A DNA stretch of 64,000 nt from Paracoccaceae bacterium (GTDB lineage Bacteria; Pseudomonadota; Alphaproteobacteria; Rhodobacterales; Rhodobacteraceae), in the NCBI GenBank assembly GCA_020622085.1, contig JAHRYM010000001.1, positions 1,640,147 through 1,704,146 on the forward strand, in the 5' to 3' direction. The translations under genes were made by a program, and so were the position numbers. Under the pieces are notes generated by a model. That model saw nothing but the letters and a program-made list of their open reading frames with translations, was not told the DNA's origin and did no database searches. Position 1 is the stretch's first letter. Each line of letters begins with the position of its first letter. This document shows, piece after piece, positions 9,565 to 17,752 of the stretch.

Positions 9565-11528
9565 TCTGCGGCCACCGCGCGCGCACGGACCTTCGCCGCG
9601 CCCGCCGCCACCCGCCAGCGCCGGTCGCTGAGGCTGATCAGGCCGCCGAGCGACATCAGCACGCAGCCTGCCCAGATCCAGTTGGTGAAGGGCTTGATGT
9701 AGCTGCGCACCGCCCAGCCACCGCCCGCCTGTTCGTCGCCGATCACCAGATAGACATCGCGGAACAGGCCCTTGTCGATCGCGGCTTCGGTCGTGGGCAT
9801 CGCCTGCACCGGATAGACGCGCTTTTCGGGATACAGCACGGCGACCTGCCGGCCATCACGCGCAACCCGCATGGTCGCCATGGTCGAGGTGTAGTTCGGC
9901 CCCTCTACCGTATCGACGGATTGCAGCGTGACGTCATAGCCGCCGATCGTGAATGTGTCGCCGGTCTTCGCCACGCGGATGTCCTCGACGCTCCAGGCCA
10001 GCAGCAGCGAGATGCCAAGGATGGTGACCCCAAGCCCGCCGTGCGAAATCACCCGCCCCCAGTCGGCGCGCGGCAAACGCCAAAGCCGCGCCAGACGGTT
10101 GCCGCCCGATCCGCTGCGCAGGAACGCATCCATTGCCGAGCCGAAGATCAGCCATGCGCCAAGCGCCGCGCCGGTCGGCGCCAGTGCGCTTTGCCCCGTG
10201 CCGACCGCATAGGCCAGCGCCGCGACGGCCAGCGCCAGCAGCATCGGCACCGCCATCTGCCGCGACGCCCGCGCGATGGAGCCGCGCTTCCACGGCAGGA
10301 CAGAGCCCACCGGCAGGATCAATGCCAGCGCCACGAAGAAAGGCGTAAAGGCGGTATTGAAGAAGGGCGCCCCCACTGAAAGCGTCCGCCCGAAAGCCAT
10401 TTCGGAGAACAGCGGCCAGAGCGTGCCGATGAAGACCACGAATGATGCGACCGCCAGCAGCACGTTGTTCATAACCAGCGCGCTTTCACGGCTGACCAGC
10501 CCGAAGACACCCCGCGCCTGCATCGCCGGCGCCCGCATCGCAAAAAGGGTCAGCGCTCCGCCGACAAAGACGGCAAGGATCGCCAGGATGAAGCTGCCGC
10601 GCGCCGGATCGCTGGCGAAGGAATGGACCGAGGTCAGCACCCCCGAGCGCACGATGAACGTGCCCATCAGCGAAAAGCCGAAGGCCAGGATCGCCAGGAG
10701 GATCGTCCAGGCCTTCAGCGATTCCCGCTTTTCCACGACGATGGCGCTATGGAGCAGCGCGCAGCCGAAAAGCCAGGGCATGAGGCTTGCGTTTTCCACC
10801 GGATCCCAGAACCAGAAGCCGCCCCAGCCCAGTTCATAATAGGCCCACCACGACCCCATCGCGATGCCGATGGTCAGGAACATCCAGGCCGCCAGCGTCC
10901 AGGGCCGGACCCAGCGCGCCCAGGCCGCATCGATCCGCCCCTCGATCAGCGCCGCCACCGCGAAGGAGAACGACATGCTCATCCCCACATAGCCGAGGTA
11001 AAGAAACAGCGGATGGAAGGCCAAACCCGGGTCTTGCAACAGCGGATTGAGGTCGCGCCCGTTCATCGGCGGCTCTGCCAGCCGCAGGAAGGGGTTCGAG
11101 GTGAGAAGGATGAAGGCATAGAAGGCCGCGCCGATCATCGCCTGAACCGACAGCACCCGCGCCTGCAATTCGCGCGGCAGGGCCTGCCCGAACCAGGCCG
11201 CCGTCGCGCCGAAAAGTGCCAGGATGAAGACCCACAGCAGCATAGAGCCTTCGTGGTTCCCCCAGACGCCCGACACCTTGTAAAGCATCGGGATCTGCGT
11301 GTGGGAGTTCTCGTAGACCAACCGCAGCGAGAAATCCGAGGTGACGAAGGCATGGGTCAGGGCAGCAAAGCTCAGGCCCGCAAGCAGCATCTGCAGCGTG
11401 GCTGCGGGCGCCGCCACGGCCATGCCGGGCCGCCAGCCGGTGGTGGCGCCGATCATCGGCAGGACCGCCTGCACGATGGCAACGGCGAAGGCGAGGATGA
11501 GGGCGAAATGTCCGAATTCTGCGATCAT
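9561..11528 (-). CDS. ccmF: cytochrome c heme lyase subunit CcmF
   Basis: CcmF is the membrane heme lyase core that attaches heme to apocytochrome c. The 655-residue protein opens MIAEFGHFALILAFAVA, the standard CcmF start, and is almost entirely transmembrane helices. The tryptophan-rich WWD segment, GWGGFWFWDPVENASLMPWL, is present around residues 225-250, and conserved histidines flank it. A C-terminal periplasmic domain follows, before a last helix. I used ATG 11526-11528 since the longer frame only adds non-conserved residues; the ribosome-binding site is weak. It is transcribed divergently from ispDF. No ccmE lies in the intervening 149 bases, so the remaining ccm genes are elsewhere. 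Confidence 0.96.
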   Translation of the reverse strand: MIAEFGHFALILAFAVAIVQAVLPMIGATTGWRPGMAVAAPAATLQMLLAGLSFAALTHAFVTSDFSLRLVYENSHTQIPMLYKVSGVWGNHEGSMLLWVFILALFGATAAWFGQALPRELQARVLSVQAMIGAAFYAFILLTSNPFLRLAEPPMNGRDLNPLLQDPGLAFHPLFLYLGYVGMSMSFSFAVAALIEGRIDAAWARWVRPWTLAAWMFLTIGIAMGSWWAYYELGWGGFWFWDPVENASLMPWLFGCALLHSAIVVEKRESLKAWTILLAILAFGFSLMGTFIVRSGVLTSVHSFASDPARGSFILAILAVFVGGALTLFAMRAPAMQARGVFGLVSRESALVMNNVLLAVASFVVFIGTLWPLFSEMAFGRTLSVGAPFFNTAFTPFFVALALILPVGSVLPWKRGSIARASRQMAVPMLLALAVAALAYAVGTGQSALAPTGAALGAWLIFGSAMDAFLRSGSGGNRLARLWRLPRADWGRVISHGGLGVTILGISLLLAWSVEDIRVAKTGDTFTIGGYDVTLQSVDTVEGPNYTSTMATMRVARDGRQVAVLYPEKRVYPVQAMPTTEAAIDKGLFRDVYLVIGDEQAGGGWAVRSYIKPFTNWIWAGCVLMSLGGLISLSDRRWRVAAGAAKVRARAVAAE

Positions 11529-11677
11529 GGTATCCCAGCATAACGGGACGCGCGGCAAAGGGAAATGGCCCGCGGCCCGGACAGCCTGTCGCAGCCTTTC
11601 AAACCCTTGCGATCCGGGCCTCGGAACGCAGGGTGCAAATCCGGCCCCAAGCCGCTAGAACAGCGAGGGAATGAACG

Positions 11678-12838
11678 ATGGAGGCTGGCGTGGCGGCGCG
11701 GGACAGGACAGCGGTGGTGATCGTGGCGGCGGGGCGCGGCACGCGGGCGGGGGACGGCCTGCCGAAACAGTGGCGCGATCTGGCGGGCGTTCCGGTGCTG
11801 GCGCGCAGTGTTGCGGCCTTTCGCGGATTTGCGCGGGTGATTGTCGTCCTGCACCCCGAAGACATGGCGCCGGGGCTTTCGCTTTTTCAGGGCCGCGTGG
11901 TTCTGGTCGCGGGGGGTGCCACGCGCGACGAAAGCGTGCGCAATGCGCTGGAAACGCTTGATGGTTCCGGGCTTACGCATGTGCTGATCCACGACGGCGC
12001 GCGGCCTCTGGTTTCGGACCGGGTGATCGACGGCGTTCTTGCGGCGCTTGACGGGGCGCCGGGGGCCGCGCCGGCGCTGGCGGTGACCGATTCCCTCTGG
12101 CGCGGTGAAAACGCGCGCGTTCTTGGCACCCATCCCCGCGACGGGCTTTTCCGCGCCCAGACCCCGCAGGGCTTTGACCTTTCGGCAATCCTCGCCGCCC
12201 ATCGCAGCCACCCGGGCGGCGCGACCGATGACGTGGCGGTGGCGCAGGCCGCGGGGCTTGACGTCGCCATCACCGAAGGCGAGGAGGAGAACATCAAGAT
12301 CACCTGGCCCGAGGATTTCATCCGGGCCGAACGGCTGCTGGGCAAGGACGGGGCGCGCATGGATATCCGGTTGGGCAATGGCTATGACGTCCATGCCTTC
12401 TGCGAGGGCGATCATGTCATGCTGTGCGGCGTGCGGGTGCCGCATGACCGCGGGCTTCTGGGCCATTCGGACGCCGATGTGGGGATGCATGCGCTGACCG
12501 ATGCGATCTACGGCGCGCTGGCCGAAGGCGACATCGGCCGCCATTTCCCGCCGTCCGACCCGCAGTGGAAAGGCGCGGCGAGCGAGATTTTCCTGGCCCA
12601 TGCCGCCGAATTGCTGCGCGCGAAAGGCTACCGGCTGTCGAACGCGGATGTGACGCTCATCTGCGAACGCCCGAAGATCGGCCCCCATGCGGTGGCGATG
12701 GCCGCGGAACTGGCCCGCATCCTTGGCGTTGCGCCGGATCGGGTCAGCGTCAAGGCCACCACCTCGGAACGGCTGGGTTTCACCGGGCGCGAGGAAGGCA
12801 TTGCCTCGATCGCCACCGTGGCGCTGGTTTCCGCATGA
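11678..12838 (+). CDS. ispDF: bifunctional IspD/IspF isoprenoid biosynthesis enzyme
   Basis: This 386-residue fusion performs two non-consecutive steps of the MEP pathway to isopentenyl diphosphate. Residues ~9-225 are 2-C-methyl-D-erythritol 4-phosphate cytidylyltransferase ([13 protein letters not shown] nucleotide loop, [17 protein letters not shown]). Residues 228-386 are 2-C-methyl-D-erythritol 2,4-cyclodiphosphate synthase (metal ligands Asp237 and His239 in [34 protein letters not shown]). The IspF half begins at an internal Met (12359). Such fusions are typical of alphaproteobacteria. ATG 11678 has GAGGGA seven bases upstream. The stop overlaps the pgpA start (ATGA), beginning a three-gene coupled operon. 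Confidence 0.97.
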   Translation: MEAGVAARDRTAVVIVAAGRGTRAGDGLPKQWRDLAGVPVLARSVAAFRGFARVIVVLHPEDMAPGLSLFQGRVVLVAGGATRDESVRNALETLDGSGLTHVLIHDGARPLVSDRVIDGVLAALDGAPGAAPALAVTDSLWRGENARVLGTHPRDGLFRAQTPQGFDLSAILAAHRSHPGGATDDVAVAQAAGLDVAITEGEEENIKITWPEDFIRAERLLGKDGARMDIRLGNGYDVHAFCEGDHVMLCGVRVPHDRGLLGHSDADVGMHALTDAIYGALAEGDIGRHFPPSDPQWKGAASEIFLAHAAELLRAKGYRLSNADVTLICERPKIGPHAVAMAAELARILGVAPDRVSVKATTSERLGFTGREEGIASIATVALVSA

Positions 12839-13329
12839 CCCGGCTGATCACGACCTTTCTGGGCATAGGGCTTCTGCGCCCCGCCCCCGGCACCTGGGGT
12901 TCGGCTGCCGCGATCGCGCTGGGCGTCCTGATCCATCGCACCGGCCATTTCCCGGCGCTTGCGGTCGCGACCAGCCTGGCCATCGGCCTCGGCTTCTGGG
13001 CCGTCGGACGGGAGCTTCGCGACCGCCCCGGCGAAGACCCCTCGGAAATCGTCATCGACGAGGTCGCGGGCCAGTGGCTGGCGCTGATGGCCACATCCGC
13101 CGGGTTCTGGATGCGCGGGGCCGACAGCACGACCTTCCCTTGGCCCGCCTGGGTGGTGCCGTTCCTGTTCTTCCGGCTTTTCGACATCTGGAAGCCCTGG
13201 CTGGTGGGCCGGGCCGACCGGCGCGGGGATGCGGCCGGGGTGATGCTCGATGACCTTTGGGCCGGGGTCTTCGCGGGCGCGGCTTCGGTCGCGGCGGCGG
13301 GGATCTACCACGCGGTGATCTTCGCATGA
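12835..13329 (+). CDS. pgpA: phosphatidylglycerophosphatase A
   Basis: PgpA dephosphorylates phosphatidylglycerol phosphate at the inner membrane. The 164-residue protein begins [26 protein letters not shown], contains the conserved acidic motif [14 protein letters not shown] near residues 64-78 and the [10 protein letters not shown] segment near residue 115, and has several membrane helices, as the family does. The start ATG 12835-12837 overlaps the ispDF stop by four bases, and the stop overlaps the cinA-type start in the same way. An extended reading frame upstream lies inside ispDF and is not coding. Confidence 0.95.
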   Translation: MTRLITTFLGIGLLRPAPGTWGSAAAIALGVLIHRTGHFPALAVATSLAIGLGFWAVGRELRDRPGEDPSEIVIDEVAGQWLALMATSAGFWMRGADSTTFPWPAWVVPFLFFRLFDIWKPWLVGRADRRGDAAGVMLDDLWAGVFAGAASVAAAGIYHAVIFA

Positions 13330-13802
13330 CGCGCGCGGCTGATGTCCTGTCGGCGGCGCGGGCCAGGGGCGTGATGATCGCCACCGCCGAAAGCAGCACC
13401 GGCGGGCTGATTGTCGGCGCGCTGACCGAAGTGCCGGGGTCGTCTGACGTGGTCGATCGCGGCTTCGTCACCTATTCGAATGCCGCCAAGATCGAGATGC
13501 TGGGCATCCGGCCCCAGACCCTTGCCGACTTCGGCGCGGTGAGTGAGGAGATCGCCCGCGAAATGGCCGAAGGCGCGCTGGCCCGGTCTGATGCAGGGCT
13601 CGCGGTGGCGGTGACGGGCATCGCAGGCCCCGGCGGATCGGAACACAAGCCCGAGGGCCGGGTCTGCTTTGGCCTCGCCCGGCAGGGTCAGCCGACCCTG
13701 ACCGAAACCCGCGACTTCGGCGCGCTTGGCCGCGCGAATGTCCGCGCCGCGACGGTCGAACATGCGCTGGCACTGTTGCTTGAGGCACTTGCCTCGCCCT
13801 AG
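13326..13802 (+). CDS. CinA C-terminal family nicotinamide-nucleotide amidohydrolase
   Basis: The 158-residue protein corresponds to the stand-alone C-terminal domain of CinA (PncC), which deamidates nicotinamide mononucleotide to nicotinate mononucleotide in pyridine-nucleotide recycling. Recognisable segments are IATAESSTGGLIVGALTEVP, VDRGFVTYSNAAKIEMLG and GLAVAVTGIAGPGGSEHKPE, the last being the catalytic-core signature. It lacks the N-terminal molybdopterin-binding-like domain of full CinA. ATG 13326 overlaps the pgpA stop as ATGA, making it the third member of the ispDF-pgpA operon. It meets the kinase gene tail to tail with a 7-base gap. Confidence 0.93.
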   Translation: MTRAADVLSAARARGVMIATAESSTGGLIVGALTEVPGSSDVVDRGFVTYSNAAKIEMLGIRPQTLADFGAVSEEIAREMAEGALARSDAGLAVAVTGIAGPGGSEHKPEGRVCFGLARQGQPTLTETRDFGALGRANVRAATVEHALALLLEALASP

Positions 13803-13809
13803 CCAGAGG

Positions 13810-15261
13810 TCACGCGGGCGCCGTTTCCGGCGCCACATCTGCCTCCGCTTCCTCGGCCAGGTCCGCAGGCTTCACGCGGACCACGGTCACGTCGCAGGTC
13901 GCCTCGGCCACGACCCGGCTCGAGACCGATCCAAGATAGCGCCGGGTCGTCGAATGGCCACGCGCACCCATCAGGATGTGATCGACCTGCGTCGTGCGCG
14001 CATAATCCAGAATCGCCGTCCCCGGATCGGGGTTCTCGAGGATGGCGAAGGTCAGCCGCCCCTCGTCCAGATCCAGCCCCCGCGCCCAGTCTCTCAGCGC
14101 CACCAGCCGCGCGACATGCAGGTTGGTTCCGAATTCGTCCACCGTCTGGTCGATGCCGATGCGCGCGGTCTTGATGACGTTGACGCAGGCCACCCTTGCA
14201 TCGGGCTCCAGCACCAGCATCCGCGCTGCTGACAGGCGCAGCCGTTCGGCCAGTTCCTCCATTTCGGGCGACAGGTCGACGGCCACAAGGATGATCGGCG
14301 CCTGGTCGATCTGCGCGCTCATCGTCGGTGGCGGCGAGGCGAACTGCCGCAGCCCCCGCATCCGCCGCCAGCGCCGGAACACCGGGCCAAACCCGTCGCG
14401 TGCCTGTTTCTGCGCCCGCGCCGTCAGCTTCACCTGATCGGGGTTCTGCAGGTCGAACAACAGTTGCGCCGCCGATTGGTAGCGCCGGGCCGGATCGACC
14501 TCGAGCGCACGCAGGATGATTTCCTGAAGCGCGGGCGACACCTCGGGCCGCAGGGCGCGCGGCGGCTCGGGATCGCGCCAGAGCCGCTTGCGCACGCCGC
14601 GCAGGGTTTCGGGCTGGCCAAAGGGCATCTTCCCGGTGACGAGTTCATAGACCATCGCCCCCAGCGCGAAGACATCGCTGCGCAGGTCGTCGCGGCGGCG
14701 CAGGTATTGTTCCGGCGCAATATAGGGGAAGGTGCCCATGGGAATGGTGAATTCCTCGGCCAGAAGGTCGGGAAGCTGGTCGTGGCGCGACAGGCCATAG
14801 TCGATGATGACCAGCGTGCCATCGGGGCGTTCAAGGAAATTGTCGGGCTTGAGGTCCAGGTGGATCACATGCTGGCGATGCAGTTCATGCACCGCCAAGG
14901 CCATCCGCGCGGCCAGATCCATCACCTCGGTCAGGGGCAGAGGCCCCGAACGGAACCGCGCCAGCAGCGATTCGCCCGGGATCCGCTCGGTCACGATATA
15001 GGGCATGACGGCGAAATCCCCCGTCCCCATCACCCGCGGCACATGCGGGCCGGTCAGCCGCGGCATGATCATCTGTTCCACCTCGAAGCCGACGATGGTG
15101 GGGCCGTCATAGCCGTCAAGGATCGTCGGCACCTTCATCACCATCGGCGTGCGGTGCAGCGGATGCGTCACCTCCCAGATGGTGGCGAAGCCGCCCTTGT
15201 GCAGTTGCTCCCCCAGGGTGAAGCCGTCGATCTGCAATCCCGCGCGCGGTCGTGTCCGCAT
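13810..15261 (-). CDS. Ser/Thr protein kinase fused to a universal stress protein domain
   Basis: Residues ~12-280 are a eukaryotic-type protein kinase with a glycine loop (LHKGGFATIWEV), ATP-binding Lys43 (MVMKVP), catalytic Asp near 136 in HLDLKPDN, DYG in place of DFG near 154, and APEQ. Residues ~320-470 form a UspA-like domain ending in the nucleotide-binding signature MGARGHSTTRRYLGSVSS. A basic linker (RRWRRMRGLRQF) separates them and there is no membrane segment, so it should be cytosolic. The key kinase residues are all present. Its ATG directly abuts the TAG of the metallophosphoesterase upstream, so both are one operon. Substrate and signal are unknown; nucleotide sensing through the Usp domain is an inference. 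Confidence 0.9.
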   Translation of the reverse strand: MRTRPRAGLQIDGFTLGEQLHKGGFATIWEVTHPLHRTPMVMKVPTILDGYDGPTIVGFEVEQMIMPRLTGPHVPRVMGTGDFAVMPYIVTERIPGESLLARFRSGPLPLTEVMDLAARMALAVHELHRQHVIHLDLKPDNFLERPDGTLVIIDYGLSRHDQLPDLLAEEFTIPMGTFPYIAPEQYLRRRDDLRSDVFALGAMVYELVTGKMPFGQPETLRGVRKRLWRDPEPPRALRPEVSPALQEIILRALEVDPARRYQSAAQLLFDLQNPDQVKLTARAQKQARDGFGPVFRRWRRMRGLRQFASPPPTMSAQIDQAPIILVAVDLSPEMEELAERLRLSAARMLVLEPDARVACVNVIKTARIGIDQTVDEFGTNLHVARLVALRDWARGLDLDEGRLTFAILENPDPGTAILDYARTTQVDHILMGARGHSTTRRYLGSVSSRVVAEATCDVTVVRVKPADLAEEAEADVAPETAPA

Positions 15262-16002
15262 CTATTCCCCCTTCTCCAGCCGTCGGGCCAGTTCCTCGGG
15301 CAGGCCCGCCGCCCGCAGCCGTGCCGCCACCGCCGCCGTGTCGTAGGGCACGCGGCGGAAGGTCAGTTCGTTGCGGCCGGTATCGAGCAGCGCCCAGCCC
15401 GCCTGCGGCACCCCGTCGCGCGGTTGGCCGACCGATCCCACAACGGCAAGCCAGCGCCGCGACCGGATCAGCGGCACCGGCCGGCCCATCGGGATGCGCT
15501 GTGCCCGGACCCGGCCTGACAGGTCGCAGCTCATCAACGCCGGGACATGGACGTGTCCGCAAAGGATCACCCGCGCGCCCGAGACGCGGAACGACGGCAT
15601 CGCCTTGTGCTCCGAGGTGACATAGATCCAATCACCCGGATCATTGGCGCTGGCATGGACAAGCAGGATGTCGTCAAGTGCAAGGGTCAGCGGCAAGCTT
15701 GCCAGCCACGCGGCCTGCGCCGCCGGCATCCGGGGCCGGGTCCAGTCGATCGCGGCGCGGGCCAGCGCATTCATCGCATCGTCGCGCGCGGCGATGGCAT
15801 GGTCGTGGTTGCCCCTGACCACCAGCGCGCCCTCCTCGGCCAGCGCCATGATCCGCTCGACGCACCATTCCGGGTCGGGTCCGTAACCGACGATGTCGCC
15901 CAGCACCGCGATCCGGTCGACGCCCCGCACCGCCACATCGGCCAGCACCGCCGCCAGCGCGTCCCGATTGCCATGGATGTCCGTCAGGACCGCAAGCCGC
16001 AT
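15262..16002 (-). CDS. calcineurin-like metallophosphoesterase
   Basis: The 246-residue protein shows all five metallophosphoesterase blocks in order: DIHGN (near residue 9), GDIVGYGPDP, GNHDHA, a His in LLVHASAND, and GHVHVP. The architecture resembles YfcE-like and protein-phosphatase-like small phosphoesterases. I start it at ATG 16000-16002, because AAAGG lies six bases ahead of it, whereas an alternative GTG six bases earlier would sit on the ribosome-binding site. It is followed with zero spacing by the kinase-USP gene. A role as the opposing phosphatase is attractive but only inferred from this arrangement; nucleotide or phosphodiester substrates are equally possible. Confidence 0.88.
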   Translation of the reverse strand: MRLAVLTDIHGNRDALAAVLADVAVRGVDRIAVLGDIVGYGPDPEWCVERIMALAEEGALVVRGNHDHAIAARDDAMNALARAAIDWTRPRMPAAQAAWLASLPLTLALDDILLVHASANDPGDWIYVTSEHKAMPSFRVSGARVILCGHVHVPALMSCDLSGRVRAQRIPMGRPVPLIRSRRWLAVVGSVGQPRDGVPQAGWALLDTGRNELTFRRVPYDTAAVAARLRAAGLPEELARRLEKGE

Positions 16003-16293
16003 GGGCACCCTTTCAATTCCGGCGGCTCACAAGGGCCACCCCATGGCAATGCTTCCGATCAAGACCGCCCTTCGGCACCCGGGTCACTCCGGCGGCGCGG
16101 GCGCGGAGAAATCGCTGCGCCCCGTTCCTGGCCGCAGTATGTGACGCGGCCGGTGCGCAGGGCAAGCCCCGACCCCGCCCCTGTGGTTGCGACCCCTGCG
16201 CGCACCTGAACCTGTCGGGGCCGGACCGATGCGGCGCCACTGCGGGCTGCCTTGCCGCAACAGTATCGGCGACATGTCGCCGCCAAACGCCTG

Positions 16294-16319
16294 CCATGGG
16301 CGGGGATCCGCGCCCATGG
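16294..16319. repeat. inverted repeat CCATGGGCG...CGCCCATGG
   Basis: Nine-base arms at 16294-16302 and 16311-16319 are perfect reverse complements with an 8-base spacer. The arm core recurs in the stronger inverted repeat 15 bases downstream, making a two-unit array. Confidence 0.75.
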
Positions 16320-16334
16320 CGCGGTGGCGACGGC

Positions 16335-16359
16335 CATGGGCGGAAAACTTCCGCCCATG
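16335..16359. repeat. inverted repeat CATGGGCGGAA...TTCCGCCCATG
   Basis: Eleven-base perfect arms (16335-16345 and 16349-16359) surround a 3-base loop. As RNA it would be a very stable hairpin; as DNA it could be an operator. It shares the CATGGGCG core with the repeat at 16294-16319. No T-run follows on either strand, so it is not an obvious terminator. Confidence 0.8.
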
Positions 16360-16402
16360 ATGCGACCTGGCGGCAACAGCGCGCCGCGCACAAAACCGCT
16401 GA

Positions 16403-16431
16403 TTGACCCCAATCCGTCGTGGTCGTAGCCA
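16403..16431 (+). promoter_or_regulatory. putative sigma-70 promoter for the 16467 gene
   Basis: TTGACC (16403-16408) and TAGCCA (16426-16431) are separated by 17 bases, a good -35 and a weak -10 match, and lie about 35 bases ahead of the ATG of the small hypothetical gene. Confidence 0.4.
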
Positions 16432-16466
16432 GATTGGCAACAAAGGACTGCGTTCTGGGGGACTGC

Positions 16467-16745
16467 ATGGCCATTTCCGAAGATCTGATCAATCGTCTTG
16501 ATGGCGAGGCGGGGCGTTACCTGCTGGACAAGGCAAGAGTCGGGCGCAAGAGGGCCCTTGAACATATCGCCACCTATGCCGTGACCCTGACGCTTGATGG
16601 CAAGACCACCTGGGAAGAGGTCTTCGACCATCCGCCGACGCTTGAACAGGTGGCGGCGCGTGCCGGAACTCAGGTCTTTGTCCTGGGCATGCGCAAGCGC
16701 CACAAGGGATTGGCCCGTCGCGTCCTGTCATCGCTGGTGGCCTGA
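16467..16745 (+). CDS. small conserved-looking hypothetical protein
   Basis: The predicted 92-residue soluble protein begins MAISEDLINRLDGEAGRYLL, preceded by GGGGGA five bases upstream. It is mixed charged/hydrophobic with probable helices (residues 4-40), a WEEVFDHPPTLEQVAARAG stretch in the middle and a basic tail (GMRKRHKGLARRV). No membrane segment, signal or Cys is present. I do not recognise a family. Codon use is similar to that of neighbouring genes, which favours a real gene. It stands alone behind its own promoter-like sequence and a pair of stable inverted repeats; the basic C-terminus might bind nucleic acid, which is only speculation. Confidence 0.7.
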   Translation: MAISEDLINRLDGEAGRYLLDKARVGRKRALEHIATYAVTLTLDGKTTWEEVFDHPPTLEQVAARAGTQVFVLGMRKRHKGLARRVLSSLVA

Positions 16746-16780
16746 TCGGCCGCACCTCCACCGGCCGCCAGAGGTGCGTC

Positions 16781-17656
16781 TCAGGCCCGCTGCGCCACCC
16801 GCCAGACGCCGGAAAATCCGTTGAACAGGATCGCCACCATAAGAACCGCGCCCCCCACGAAGGTGCCGGCGCTGGCGGTTTCCCCCATCAGGAGCCAAAC
16901 CCAGAACGGCGCCAGCATGACCTCGGTATTCGACAAGAGCGCCAGTTCGGCCGAAGGCACCACCTTGCTGCCCAACGTATAAAGGATCATGCCGCCGGCC
17001 AGCGTGACCACGCCCATCAGCAGGCACCACAAGAGGTCCGTGGCGGGAACCATCAGCGGCTGGCCAAGCTGCAGTGCAATCCCCCCGCCGACGATGACCG
17101 AAAAGGCCCCGCCGATGGCGACCGAAGGAAAGCTGTCCTCGACATGGCGCCAGCGCAGGGCCACCGTGAAGGTGGCAAACCCGAGCGCCGAGGCCAGTGC
17201 GGCCACGTTGCCCGTCCAGGCCCCGGCGGCCAGGCCCTCGCGCACCATGATGAAGATGCCGACCAGCGCAATGCCGATGGCGGCCCAGGTCTGCGGGGTG
17301 ACCCTTTCGCGCAGGATGGCGCGACCCAGGATCGCGGCAAGGAAGGGCGAAGCCGCAAGCAGGAAGGCCGCGTTGGCGACCGTCGTCGTCTGGAAGGCGA
17401 GAATCGCCCCGCCCATCGCGGCAATCAGCCCGATTCCGCCCAGAACACCGGCAAGCCCGGCATTGCGGATCGCCGGCAGGGGCGAGCCGCCGACGCGCCA
17501 GGAAATGAAGGCCAGAAGCACCGGCACCATCGCCATCGACCGCCAGAACAGCACCGTCCATGCCCCGGCCACGTCGATCTGGCGGATGATGAGCGCCTGA
17601 AACGACCAGAGCACCCCGGCCACCAGCACCAGCACCATTCCTGTTCCGTAACGCAT
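16781..17656 (-). CDS. DMT-superfamily (EamA) membrane transporter
   Basis: This 291-residue protein consists of ten predicted hydrophobic segments in two EamA repeats (about residues 5-135 and 150-285), the layout of drug/metabolite exporters. Clear repeat signatures are VLWSFQALIIRQ near the start, AFLLAASPFLAAILGRAILRE ahead of the first repeat end, and AELALLSNTEVMLAPFWVWLLMGE in the second. Family members export amino acids, nucleosides or other metabolites; the substrate is not readable. ATG 17654-17656 has GAGGCGG upstream. It is divergent from the adjacent LysR regulator across a 96-base promoter region, the usual arrangement for a regulator and its target exporter. Confidence 0.9.
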   Translation of the reverse strand: MRYGTGMVLVLVAGVLWSFQALIIRQIDVAGAWTVLFWRSMAMVPVLLAFISWRVGGSPLPAIRNAGLAGVLGGIGLIAAMGGAILAFQTTTVANAAFLLAASPFLAAILGRAILRERVTPQTWAAIGIALVGIFIMVREGLAAGAWTGNVAALASALGFATFTVALRWRHVEDSFPSVAIGGAFSVIVGGGIALQLGQPLMVPATDLLWCLLMGVVTLAGGMILYTLGSKVVPSAELALLSNTEVMLAPFWVWLLMGETASAGTFVGGAVLMVAILFNGFSGVWRVAQRA

Positions 17657-17709
17657 TTTTCCGCCTCATCCGATTGCAGGCCCTTTCTAGGACTTGCATA
17701 TCCAATCAA

Positions 17710-17727
17710 TCAATCGAATAGAATTGA
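17710..17727. promoter_or_regulatory. candidate LysR operator between DMT transporter and regulator
   Basis: TCAAT (17710-17714) and ATTGA (17723-17727) form an 18-bp dyad with an 8-base spacer, in an A+T-rich patch midway between the divergent genes. It contains the T-N11-A geometry typical of LysR-type binding sites. Confidence 0.5.
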
Positions 17728-17752
17728 GGAACAGGTTCAGGATAATTGATAA

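Larger units (their letters stand above)
16003..16466. other. 464-base intergenic region with tandem hairpins and a promoter-like site
   Basis: No convincing gene lies here; frames that cross it lack a ribosome-binding site or family resemblance. It holds two CCATGGGCG-type inverted repeats (16294-16359), a sigma-70-like promoter (16403-16431), and the 5' leader of the small gene starting at 16467. The region is long for a genome this compact, so an RNA or protein-binding function is possible. Confidence 0.6.

Noticed and set aside
16013-16492. Minus-strand open frames of 119-159 codons in the 16.0-16.5 kb gap
   Set aside because: They cross the hairpin repeats and the start of the 16467 gene, have no ribosome-binding site and have low-complexity Arg/Pro/Gly composition.
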